The translations under genes were made by a program, and so were the position numbers. This document shows positions 1-10,888 of a stretch of 64,000 bases of DNA, piece after piece. The notes beneath the pieces were generated by a model, which saw only the letters and a program-made list of their open reading frames with translations, searched no databases and had not been told where the DNA came from. Source of the DNA: Perognathus longimembris pacificus (Eukaryota > Chordata > Mammalia > Rodentia > Heteromyidae). Numbering within the stretch: position 1 is the first letter of the stretch; each line of letters opens with the position of its first letter. The stretch lies in assembly GCF_023159225.1 (NCBI RefSeq), contig NC_063176.1:8010963-8074962 (forward strand). Reading direction: 5' to 3'.

Positions 1-167
1 AATAATCATGATGACAAAGTCATAAATGTCATTACATTTAGGGGATATTAATGTTTTAGAGATGACACTTATACAAATATCATGTTAATAGACACAGAAA
101 CACCTCAATACACACAAATGCACCTAGGCTGGTACCTTAAAAAAAATCATATTACTTTATCTTAAAC

Positions 168-275
168 ACACTCTACCACTTTGAGCCACAGTTCCACTTC
201 TCCTTTTTGGTGGTTAATTGGAGACAAAACTCTCACACACTTTCTTGCCTGAGCTAGATTTGAACTTTATCTTAA
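168..275 (-). mobile_element. Composite B1/ID-like SINE fragment, antisense
   Basis: The plus strand reads as the reverse complement of the family: a 'gagccacag' block, then 'tggttaattggagacaaaactc', then the 'cttgcctgagctag.tttgaact' block. The same order of blocks recurs at 3.5, 17.3, 19.1 and 62.8 kb. Both ends are missing and divergence is high, so this is an old partial copy. Confidence 0.6.
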
Positions 276-3200
276 ACTTTGTGATTTGTTATTTCAGTAG
301 TATTCCCTATTGGCCTAGCTTGTTCTTTGCCAGGTGCTTTACAATAGCTGAGATGTGGAAAAGTGTCCAATGTTTCTACAGAAAAATAAATATGGATATT
401 GTGATACATTCTTAGAGTACAGTTTTGTTTGTTTATGTGAAAACATAAGCAAACTCAGATGTCACATGAACACTTATAATTTAACAATTATGGCATTACA
501 TTGGGTTCTTCCATATATAGTTATTAAGTGAATCATAATGAGAAAATAAAATTGGAGATATTCTAGTTGTCTACTGAGTTTAAAGCCAAATTAAATTGGT
601 GGTAAATAGGAGGTATACTTTCCCATATATGTTCCAGAAAGAAAGAAAATAAAACAATTCTCCCAGTCTTACTGTAGAACTTGCATAGACACATAAGATG
701 AAATAATAACTTTTTGCTCATTCGGGGACAATTTTACGGTGGATGAATCTGAGAGTTGTATGTGAATCCCAGGAAGAAATTTGTATACATAATTTGAAAA
801 CATAGTTTAAGAAAAACTTAAACAGTTAAAGTTTCAAAGCTCAACATAATAATTCTGGCAAGAGTAAATTTGTTTAAAGGCATCCAAATGTGTACAAATG
901 GCGTTAGCAAATTATAAATGTCAATACTAGATTTTTAATACATATTCTTGTGAAGTCAGTTAAGTAGTACCTGTGCTGGTCAAATAAATCAGCATTTGTT
1001 TTACAAAAGAATTAAAAATAGAGAACCAATTGTTGAAATATAAGAACTTCATGGAGCTTTTTACCTAGTATTTCCAATAACCAGGATTCAACTCCTAGGT
1101 TGTCTCAACTACAACAAAACAAGAAACTGAGCAAAACCGAAACGTGACTACAACTAAAAGAGAAGACATGCAGTTTTATCAGTTTTACGCTTTTATGTGT
1201 GATCTCTGACATAACTCCACTAGCTTTGTTATTGTTCTGTCAGGGTGATTCAGAGATGGCAATGGCATGTAGTTCACGTTTTTCAGGATATTTCTAGAAT
1301 AAATAGAAATGATCTAGCATTGCGTTGGGGATTTCTTTCCAATCATTTGGTTCTGAGTAATGAAGAAGGCAACATTCAAACTGGTCAGTATTCAAACTGT
1401 TGCTAAATTAAAGAATGTCAGAACACACACAACCACACACACTATTTTCTACCAACATACCTTATTTTTCTGTGAATATTTTTTTAGGTCTGTGAAGTAA
1501 GTTTAATGTATATCAGATATTTCTCACTTATCTAGACTTTTTGTTATCACTGTCATATTTTCATTTTAACATTTCAGTGTTTAATTTCTGAGTCTGAATT
1601 AGAGATTAATTTTGAGCAAAAATACAATAATATACCTCTCCTCATTATTAAAACAAGTAGTTAGCTACTTAATCACACAAAGACTAAAATTAACAGTAAA
1701 TTGACATCAAACATCTAAATGCTTCAGCAAATACTGTACCCTGAACAGAACGCATCTTGGGAGAGGACATATCAATTGTTTCTTTGTATTTGCTTTTATT
1801 TTTAAAGGACTTCTGATTAATGTAACCATGGCAGAATATAGTCCATCTTCATGACAAGCTTTGTAGAACTAGGACCATCATGTTAGATGAGAGAACATCT
1901 AACTCAACTTATCTGCATGTTTTTAAAAATAAAAAATTTACATTTGTTTGGATACGTCAAATGTGCTTATACTCTTGAGAATTCTCTGAGACACTTATTT
2001 CATGATGGTATGGTAATTATTTCCAGGACTTTCTTGATGATGATTAATAATTAGGGTTTCATCAAGCACTTCTCTTCTTTATTTTTTTTTGAAAGACCTT
2101 TATCAGCATTAACATTTCTGACCTTTTTAATTACATGGGTTTAAGCTAGAAATAGGTGGTTATTAATGTTCTGTACTCTGTTCCTGGGGCTTAAAATAAT
2201 GTTTACTTTCCCAATTGCATTCAGCAAGTTTACTTTTCTCTTTGGTAAATGTGACTTTAAAGGTGGCAAGGTTACTGCTATTCATTTGGTATTCACAACC
2301 TTTTCTGCTCCAGAAACCCAGTGTTCCAGTGTTTGTTAAATTACCCTTGATGCATCCATGTCATTCTAATGATAGATTTTGATGGAGTTGTGCATATCCA
2401 TGCACCCCCTTTGCCATAGAAGTCAAGGAAAATTTAATAAAATTTCTGTGTTTTTTCTTCTTTTCATGTAAAGTTTAAAAATAAAGTGTTTGTACTGCTG
2501 TGCAAACCTTAAAATTAACAGGACATGCTATGACACAATTCTGAGCCAGATTTGCACTGTAGAATTAGTGAAAGTATCTGTGATTTATAACCAACCAATT
2601 AGGAATATCATCTATTGCTCATTTCTGGAAAGCAAGAAAAATAATGAGTTCTAAGGAAAAGTATTACTGATATATTTGCAGACAGGAAAAGTATTTTACG
2701 TAGGAAAAATGGTTAGCTCTGAACAAAAGAATATAAGCCAAACTCACATTTGCATTATACAAAGACACATAGAGTTATGCATAGGTGAAAGAAATGCTAT
2801 AGTGCATGCTTATAACATAAATATGCAATCATATATATAGTTGACTGAAATATCATCATATGATCAAACCAAATTGTATTGCCAATGACAGAACGAATTG
2901 AGTCTTATTTTTACAGAGTAAATATATTTTGAAATATTTGCAAAACATCATTAATTTTTTACAATATATTTTGAGACACACACATTAGTGTGTGACAGTA
3001 ATGTTGGAAATCTTCTGGTCATTGGTTTGGCATTTATTTAGACATGTTTAATGTAAGTTTTATTTTGTGATAGAAAATATGCTTATATATAAATAATTTG
3101 CATAAATTGTTTTACAGTATGTATTTTGCAATTTCCCGTTTTTTTTATTAAGAATGCTTCCGAGAAAGTGAGTGTATGCATGTATATTAATGTGTATGTA

Positions 3201-3451
3201 TACTGAGAAAGACCTTTTTGTTCTTAAATTTAGTTTCTTACGTTAAATACTTATGTATTTGTTTTCTGTTGTTAAATTTTATTTACTTGAGAATTTTTCA
3301 GGATATACTGAAAGAAGTTAGGCAGTTTATTAGAAAGCACATAGCCACAGACATCATAACAGCCTCAGATGCAACGGAATACTGGGAGTTCAATAATCAT
3401 GTTACATTTCTGTTATTGTCTTCATCTATATTTTAATTTTTATTTAATTTT
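276..3451. other. Gene-free AT-rich DNA, no feature recognised
   Basis: Stops are frequent in all frames. The only open frames are under about 75 codons and are AT-rich with no recognisable motif. I see no clear LINE or SINE here, though strongly decayed repeats could be missed by eye. Confidence 0.6.
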
Positions 3452-3683
3452 TAGGATACTGGCCTTGGGTGCTGTCAGGGCCTGGATGTTGTCCCTGAGT
3501 GTTTATGCCAAGGCCAATGTTCTATCATTTGAGCTACAGCTCCATGAATGACTTTTTCATGGGTAATTAGAGATAAGGGGCTCAATGATTTCCCCTCATA
3601 GGGCTAGCTTTGAACTCTGATCTTCAGAATTAGTCTTCTGAGCAGCTAAGACTACAGATATGAGCCACTAGCACTCAGCTATA
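3452..3683 (-). mobile_element. Composite B1/ID-like SINE, antisense, near full length
   Basis: All parts are present in reverse complement: the ID-like half ('ggcctggatgttgtccctgag' through 'gagctacagctcc'), the linker 'gggtaattagagataag', and the B1-like half ('gctagctttgaactctgatct' through 'gagcagctaagactacagatatgagccac'). It is an old copy with many substitutions. The B1-like end shares the 7SL-derived 'tgag.agctaggattacag' signature. Confidence 0.75.
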
Positions 3684-3724
3684 TTTTGATTTTTTTCTTG
3701 CCATGAAATTGCTATATACATGTT

Positions 3725-3948
3725 TCTTCTAACTATTAATATTGACAAACCTCCCTCCACTCATGTATTCCCTTTTCTTTCAGGTTTTGGTACATATTTT
3801 AACTCTTTGCATATATGAGTTTTTCTTTAGATTCTATACATTGTTTACTTTCTCTACCTTGCTTATTTCACTTAGCATAATGCCATCCAAGCACATCCAT
3901 TTATTTTATAAAAACAACATTAATTTGTTCCTTTTTTGGCTATAAAAT
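3725..3948 (-). mobile_element. Old LINE-1 3' region, antisense (part 1, split by a SINE)
   Basis: The segment 'cttatttcacttagcataatgccatccaagcacatccat' is the reverse complement of the conserved end of LINE-1 ORF2. The LINE-1 sequence stops at a SINE insertion and appears to resume beyond the neighbouring TG tract. Confidence 0.6.
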
Positions 3949-3959
3949 ATTCCTTTGTG

Positions 3960-4165
3960 GGCTGGGGATATGGCCTAGTGGTAAGAGTGCTTGCCTCGGA
4001 TACATGAGGCCCTGGGTTCAATTCCCCAGCACCACATATACAGAAAACGGCCAGAAGTGGCGCTGTGATTCAAGTGGCAGAGTGCTAGCCTTGAGCAAGA
4101 AGAAGCCAGGGACAGTGCTCAGGTCCTGAGTCCAAGCCCCAGGACTGGCCAAAAAGAAAAAAGAA
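3960..4165 (+). mobile_element. Dimeric ID-like SINE with clean target duplication
   Basis: The head 'gggctggggatatggcctagtgg' and 'gggttcaattcc' are tRNA-like pol III A- and B-box sequences. A second ID-like monomer ('gtggcgctgtgattcaagtggcagagtgctag') follows and ends in 'ccaggactggcc' plus an A-rich tail. An 11 bp duplication, attcctttgtg, flanks it (3949-3959 and 4166-4176). It sits inside an older LINE-1 fragment, which orders the two insertions. Confidence 0.9.
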
Positions 4166-4169
4166 ATTC

Positions 4170-4262
4170 CTTTGTGTGTGTGTTTGTATATACTTATGTA
4201 TGTATATATATGTGTGTATATACTTATGTATGGTATGTATATATGTGTGTGTTGTATGTATA
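4170..4262. repeat. TG/TATG-rich simple repeat
   Basis: Interrupted TG and TATG units run on directly from the SINE target duplication (ttgtgtgtgtgt). Further TG units lie at about 4409-4436. Confidence 0.85.
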
Positions 4263-4350
4263 TGCATATCTATCTATCTGTAGCTATGCGACAAATTTTG
4301 TATTCATTAATTCCTTGATGAATATTTAGGTTGATTCTATATTCTGAATA
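4263..4350 (-). mobile_element. Old LINE-1 3' region, antisense (part 2)
   Basis: The sequence 'attaattccttgatgaatatttaggttgattctat' matches the antisense LINE-1 motif that normally follows the segment left of the SINE. This supports one LINE-1 fragment split by a SINE and a TG tract. Confidence 0.5.
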
Positions 4351-6011
4351 GATGTTACTTGAAAGAAGATCACTCTAGCGAACGCATATAACTTGCCATA
4401 CATGTTTATGTGTGTGTGTGTGTATGTGTGTGTGTCTGTATAATTCATGCAGGTGTGCTTAAATGTCTTATTTCACAAATCATTTGGGAAAGGCCAATAA
4501 AAATCACAATATGTTATAACTTCACTGCAATTAGAATGTTATAGACAAAAGATAATAAATGCAGAGGAAAGGAACTCTTGCTGTTGGTGAGATCTAAACA
4601 AATACAATGGTTTTGGAATCTATTATGTATATTCCTTAGTAATTAAAATTAAAATCACTATTTTTCCAATATTTACTCTACTGGATATACCCAAACTAAT
4701 GGGTATGACACCTGCAAGTCTGTACAGTTATTGCTAACCACTCTATCTACTGTTTTACCCTTGTTATATTTATTTTCTAGATATTTTATCTTCTCATCAC
4801 ACTTCATAGTGGGAGTGAGCCAGCTGAATTCAAATGTTTCCTGATTCAAATTATCTGTACCATGTAGACTTTGAGAAGATGACTATCTGCTCCTGGAATG
4901 CTACTATAAGAAATTCCCTGAGTTGTCTTGGGTTCATTCTAGTATTCTTTCCTGTCAAATGTGTGACTGTAAGGATGTGTCCTTTCTGCGAAGGGTAGAA
5001 TTGAAACCATAAGGCAATCAGGAAGCCAATTGCCTATAAGTGTTTGAACAAGAACCTTTGGTACATTAAATTAGGTAGAATTGTGATGTGAAGATTCAGC
5101 TGAAGTGATAAAAATAAATACTCTAGATTTTTTTCCAACTGAAAGAAGTGGGTAGTTATTTTTTCTAACAGGTGTGGTTGCATCCATATATCTACATAGG
5201 TAAGAATCTAATTTTAGTCCTAAGTTACCTTAAGTTTATTCTCACTGGAAAACAACCAGGAAAAACACTATTAAGGTATAAACAGACAATGCATTGAAAG
5301 ATTATCCATGAGTGCACACACAAGGGAAAAATTATTAACAGCACAAATATGAAAGGTAAGTCACTAAGATATTTGCTAGAGGAAGCTCTCTTAGAAATCA
5401 ATTCATGGAACACTTTTACTAAGAATTTCATCCTCGCCTAATCATTTGATTTTTGTTTTGAGTAATTAATAGGGAATGTTGTGATTGCAGGCAGTACAGA
5501 TTTTGTCATGGAGCCACATAGATGAAAAAGTAATGTAGAAATTCAATTCCCTGGATCAAAATTTTCAAAACTGTAGAAAAGCTGAGGTTTTTATTAACTC
5601 CAGTTCAAAGAGAAGAATAAATGAATGCATGGACTGAATGCACACACTTACACACACACACACACACACACACAATTATTCTGATCTGCTGTTTGGAAAG
5701 CTTTGTCTCCTTAATATTTTTCTGGCTTTAAGAAACCATTTTGTGCTTTCTCTTAAGCTACATATTACTCTCACTGGAGTTTATCACATATTTTCATATT
5801 CAGAAATTGATCAAAATTATTCCTCATGACCTGATATTTCATGATTGGAAATTCTAATTTTACCTTAGTGATGATATTCTGTTCTGTTTCAGAAATTAAG
5901 GTTGACTTTAGGCCGTTAATTTCCATAAAACCATCTTGGGGGTACAAGAAAAAAAAACCTCATTTCTGTTTTCCAAATCTCCCAGATCTATATAAACTAA
6001 GAATGTCCACA
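4351..6011. other. Gene-free DNA with one CA repeat
   Basis: No recognisable gene or transposon was seen apart from a short TG tract near 4.41 kb and the CA repeat at 5.65 kb. Open frames are short and lack motifs. Confidence 0.55.
5650..5674. repeat. (CA)n microsatellite
   Basis: A pure CA dinucleotide run, preceded by an imperfect 'cacacacttac' start. Confidence 0.95.
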
Positions 6012-6027
6012 GGAAAGGGGAAACTTT

Positions 6028-6663
6028 TTTTTAATATATATATTTTTATTATCAAACTGAATTACAGAGAGGTTACAGTTTCATACATTAGGCATTGGAT
6101 ACATTTCTTGTACTGTTTGTTACCTCCTACCTCATTCCCCCCTCCCCCCTCCCCCTTTCCCTTCCCCCCCATGGGTTGTTCAATTGTTCAGTTCATTTTC
6201 ACCAAACAGTTTGTAAGTGTTGCTTTTGTGGTTGTTTGTCTTTTTTTACCCTGTGTCTCTTGATTTTGTATTCGCTTCCAATTTCCTAGTTCTAATACCA
6301 GTATACCCGGTTTCCAATACACTCAGATAAGATACAGAGATAGTGTAGGTACAACCACAGGAAGGTGATACAGGAATATCATCAATAATAGAGGCTATAG
6401 TTACATATGGCATGTTGAAAGTAGTTACAACTGTGATATAACAATCGTTTCCATAACATGGGGTTCATTTCACTTCGCATTATCTTATGTATTCATAAGG
6501 GTATAGCTATTGGGTTCCTGTGATCCTCTGCTGCCTAAACCTGTGGTAATTATTCCCTATAAGGGAGACCATAGAGTCCATGTTTCTTTGGGTCTGGCTC
6601 ACTTCACTTAGTATAACTTTTTCCAAGTCCTTCCATTCCCTTATAAATGGGGCAATGTCGTTC
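6028..6663 (-). mobile_element. 5'-truncated LINE-1, antisense, with 16 bp target duplication
   Basis: The plus strand starts with poly-T, then the antisense LINE-1 3' UTR ('attatcaaactgaattacagagaggttacag'), a C-rich run that is a G-rich tract in LINE-1 sense, and the end of ORF2 ('ctggctcacttcacttagtataac', 'ccttataaatggggcaatgtc'). A perfect 16 bp duplication, ggaaaggggaaacttt, lies on both sides (6012-6027 and 6664-6679). Only the last part of ORF2 and the 3' UTR were inserted. Confidence 0.92.
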
Positions 6664-7216
6664 GGAAAGGGGAAACTTTAAGAAACTCAAGAAGAAAACA
6701 ATTTATTCAGTTTAGTAAAATAGTAGAAAGGAAATCTGGGAACAAATTCTTGGATTAGTTTAATTGCCACAAACTTACTGAAAGTCTAATATTATTTTCC
6801 TTATGAAATTTCTAGCCAGGTAAACTCAAAAGGTCTAGACAATCAAGTATCATTCTTTCTTCACAATGTAAATAAATAGGAAGGCACAATAAAGTGATTC
6901 TAAATATAATTTGTAAAGAAGAATAACCTTAAGTTATATTTGATCTGATAATTGGATAGCTACACAAAGCATTACGTTTCACTGAAAAACTGCAGTGCAC
7001 TCTTGTAGTTTAGTAGATTATAGTCCTCTTCATTTTCTTTTTACTCTTGTTCACTTTTGGTAGTCTCTATTTTATTTTCTACTTTGTTATGTGCCTGTAA
7101 ACAGAACTATATCTGTTCCCCACACCCCCAATTTTGTTTCTAGTTTCCAATATGTTGCTACAACTCTTCAAGTTAATGTTTCCAGTTTCTTTCCACTCCC
7201 TTTTTTTTCATATCCT

Positions 7217-7784
7217 TGTATCAGGTTTATTTTTTTTTCTTATTATTGTCAAAGTAAACTACAGAGGGGTTAGAGTTTCATATTACACCAATTGGTTTTG
7301 TAAATATCGCTATTGCAATGGTTTGTCTCCCTTCCCTAGTTCCAGTACATGTATTATCTGGGGCACTAAGATCAGTTACAGTAATAGCAGGAGTAAAACC
7401 ACAAGAAAGGTATATGAGAGGAAAAACAAAACAAAACAAAAAATGTACAGTTTCACATGTCATGTTGAAATTAACTACAACAATGGTATACCACTTATTT
7501 CCATAACATGGAGTTCATTTCTGGGCACAGTATTGAGCTATTGTGATCTTCTGCTATACCTATCCTAGAGATGTACTAATTTTTCCCTATGAGGGAAACC
7601 ATAGATTTCATGTTTTTTTGGGGAGTCTGGCTCACTTAATTTTTTCCAAGTTCTCCCATTTCCTTACAAATGGGGCAGTGTCATTCTTTCTGATACAGGC
7701 ACAGAATTCCATTGTGCATATGTACCACATTTTCTTGATCCACTCATCTCTTGATGTGCTGCGACTGACACATAGAATTAACCT
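7217..7784 (-). mobile_element. 5'-truncated LINE-1 3' end, antisense
   Basis: It is collinear with the 6.0 kb and 60.3 kb copies: poly-T, 'gtcaaagtaaactacagaggggttagag', 'gggaaaccatagatttcatg', 'ctggctcactta', and 'atgtaccacattttcttgatccactcat'. It lacks the C-rich block found in the 6.0 kb copy, so it has an internal deletion or belongs to a variant 3' UTR. No clear target duplication was found. Confidence 0.85.
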
Positions 7785-9234
7785 TTCTTGGCTGAAGCAA
7801 AATGATCTAACGTAGAGTTCATGATCAGGTATGGCTAACCCCTATCCCTACTTCTTTATGAGCAAAAACTGTTAGAATACCTAAAGTTATCTCCAAACAC
7901 ATACCACCTATAAAACTGGACATGTGTTCAAATGGGATGCCACCTTAACTCCAACATCTAAAGAAGCTTTGAGCTCAGTTCTGAAATCTTGAATGATTCT
8001 TCTCTGTATTCAGAAACTAAAGTTAATACTGCTTAGGTATCAATACTTGTTCTCATTTTTATATCTATAACATCTTCTCATTTTCCATATTTGTACTACC
8101 TATCAAACTTCCTCTGTGACTCAGAGAAATAACTCATCTGCACATTCATGTTGGACAAAGTTTGCCAATGTTTTACAAACATTTTTTAAAACAACTTTAC
8201 ACAAAGAAATAATGGAAAATTACTCAGGGTACAAATGATTCAAATTCTCTTTTATGAATACAAGTTCACTGGGTAAGAAATGTATTTTAGTTCTTGAAAG
8301 AAAAGAAAAATGTGTCTATATTTAAGGGAGAAGAATGGCTTTCAAAGCCTGTGAAGCATCTATCTCTAGCCCAACTTCACTGGGTTCATAAACCTTGTTT
8401 GATTTTAGTGTAATTTAGGAAAGAATTCTGCTGGAATGGTTTAATGAAAATCACCTATTTTTTATATTCAATCAAATTTCTTTACACCTTTAACATCTTA
8501 TTATCCTATTCTATCTAAGGAAAAATAGGGCATTTAACCTGAATTCCTCCTATGTTCTTTATGATTTTTCTATTTACTGATCACACCCCCCCCCCCCCCC
8601 ATGGAGCTGTTTGGTCAGAACCTCTACTTCCAGAACTGAGCACAGTCTGCAGCACCTTAGGCAAAACTACAGTGTAGTAGTTGTTTTTAAGTAAAATCTA
8701 CCTCATATCTTTTTAAAAAATTCTCAAATGCAACATACTTATTTATATCATTGATTTGAAGGAAGTTGCCTTAGAGAAATTGAATTCATTCATCTTCATC
8801 ATAAATTTTGATTGAGACTTTTTTGCCATTAGAAACATATCGAAATTTCAAGTTGGTATTGATACAATGCATTCCAGATTCACTTCCCTTGATTAGTGAG
8901 CCATGACTTTTTTACTCAGCCTGGCAATGACACAGTAGCATACACTGAAAAACCATAGCGTACTAGGTAATTTGCTTGTTATTTGAGGTAGATATTTTCT
9001 GTGTAAAAGTAAATTTTTCCATGAAATATATTGAAAAACAAATCATAGAATACCAGATAATCACATTTAATTTAGAAAGAAACCAAAAAATTGTAAAATA
9101 ATACACTTGTATTTGAAGAAAATGCATTCTAGTACACAGTAGAAAATAATGGGATCAAAGCATTCTTATCACGTTTCTCTCAGTTCAATTTTCTTTTCAA
9201 ATATGCATATGTGAATGTTTAATACACATGATTA
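7785..9234. other. Gene-free AT-rich DNA
   Basis: No gene or transposon was recognised. The only notable element is a run of 15 C at 8.59 kb. Confidence 0.55.
8586..8600. repeat. Poly-C run (15 C)
   Basis: An uninterrupted run of 15 C, unusual in such AT-rich sequence. It may be length-unstable. Confidence 0.95.
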
Positions 9235-9392
9235 TTATTTTTTAATTTAATTTTGTTGTCATGGTGATATACGGAGAGGTTTTAGTTACATACATAAGAC
9301 AACGAGTATATTTTTTGTAGACCATTGTAACCCCCTCCCTTGTTTTTCTCCTACTTTCCCTCCCTCGCCCGCACCCCTCGTAAAGTGAGTAT
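9235..9392 (-). mobile_element. Short LINE-1 3' UTR fragment, antisense
   Basis: It follows the antisense 3' UTR pattern: poly-T, 'tgttgtcatggtgatatacggagaggttttagttacatacataag', then the pyrimidine block 'ccccctcccttg...ccctccctcgcccgcacccc'. It ends within the C-rich tract. Confidence 0.7.
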
Positions 9393-10635
9393 CACTGTTG
9401 CTTGGATTTGCCTTTTGTCCTTTGTATTACCATTTTGTTGTTCCCCTCACTCCAAAACCAGAGGACTGCTTATGTGTTACAACCATGTTTAGGAAATGAC
9501 TGTTAAAAAGAAAAGAAAAAATATAGAAAAGAAAGGAAGTGTCTTTATTTCCAGGATAATACATTTTGAGCTTTATTTGGGATAAAATGAATGAATGATG
9601 AAGGATTAGTTTTGAAGTGCTAATTTTCCGATCATCTTCAGTGATGCAGTGGGTTTCTGGAGGCATTCCTTGCTATGGTTAAGTTTCCTCCACCTCACCC
9701 TCCATCTATACTATGTCTACCCTGTCCCGGGTCTGAAAATGCTTACTGGCTTAGTTGCTGTTTTTCCAACTATTCTAAGTTAGTTTATTAAAAGAGCAAA
9801 TGAAGCTTTAGAAAAGTCATGGAATGGATGGTTTTCTGTTCATCAGACTACCCACGGGATGCCGATTAATCTGATGAGCACCACTGCAAGATGTAGCAGT
9901 GATGGAATTCCCAGAAGATATTAGAACTCAACATTAGAATTTAATAGGTGTACTAAATAAATCTGATGAACCCTCTTGGTGAGTGCACACAGCTTCCAAT
10001 GCCTGAAGAGAAAGGATAGAGAAAAAAGCAGTGAAGGAAGTCAAATGTAGTCTCAGAGTGACTGCTGAGCTGAGACACGGATCTTTTTATCTTTGCTCTG
10101 GGTTCCCAGATCTTCACATACAGACTTGAATCTACATCATTCTTCCTCCGATGGTAAGATTTTCAGGATTTCTGATGGGATCAGCTTTTGCTGTTCTCTA
10201 AAAAAGTCAAAATATTTTCAAGATCAGGTTATGATAAGTCACTCAGGTACTATACAAAGTAAAATATAAATATTCCTTGAAAAGTAGTACTCTTGTTAAA
10301 ACTCAGTTTGTGTCAATTCATAATTTTAAATTTCTATGCTCAGATTTCAAGTTGTAGCAAATTACTTTATTAATCAAATGCTTCTTGGTAGAATAATAAA
10401 AAAGAACAGGGTCCAGTAATCAGAATCAAGATTATTTATTATTTTCCAATGCTGATTATACCTTTATCTTGAGAGCTACATTTTCAATTACATGCAGTTC
10501 TGGAATGAATATACACACATATATGTACATATGTGTATATATATATTTGTGTATGTACATATATAAATTATTTAATGTTTGCCATTATTTTCCTTACGCC
10601 TCACATGTTATTTAGGAAAATGAATATTCTCTGTT
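9393..10635. other. Gene-free DNA
   Basis: No gene was recognised. An interrupted AT/TG repeat lies at about 10507-10565. Confidence 0.55.
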
Positions 10636-10652
10636 AAGAATGTTTTCCTTTA

Positions 10653-10871
10653 GGGGCTGGGAATGTGGCCTAGTGGTAGAGTGCTTGCCGCATATACATG
10701 AAATCCTGGGTTATATTCCTCAGCACCACATATATAGAAAAAGCCAGAAGTGGCACTGTGGCTCAGGAGGTAGAGTGCTAGACTTGAGCAAAAAGAAGCC
10801 AGGGACAGTGCTCAGGTCCTGAGTCCAAGCCCCAGAATTGACAAAACAAAAACAAAAACAAAAAACAGAAG
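10653..10871 (+). mobile_element. Dimeric ID-like SINE
   Basis: Both monomers are present ('ggggctgggaatgtggcctagtgg' and 'ggcactgtggctcaggaggtagagtgctag'), ending in an A-rich (acaaa)n tail. A decayed 17 bp duplication is seen (10636-10652 and 10872-10888, three mismatches). The B-box region reads 'gggttatattcc', one change from the usual form. Confidence 0.88.
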
Positions 10872-10888
10872 AAGAATATTCTCCTATA

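Noticed and set aside
5841..6289. 140-codon open frame with a proline-rich segment
   Set aside because: Much of it is antisense LINE-1 3' UTR, and the prolines come from the C-rich block.
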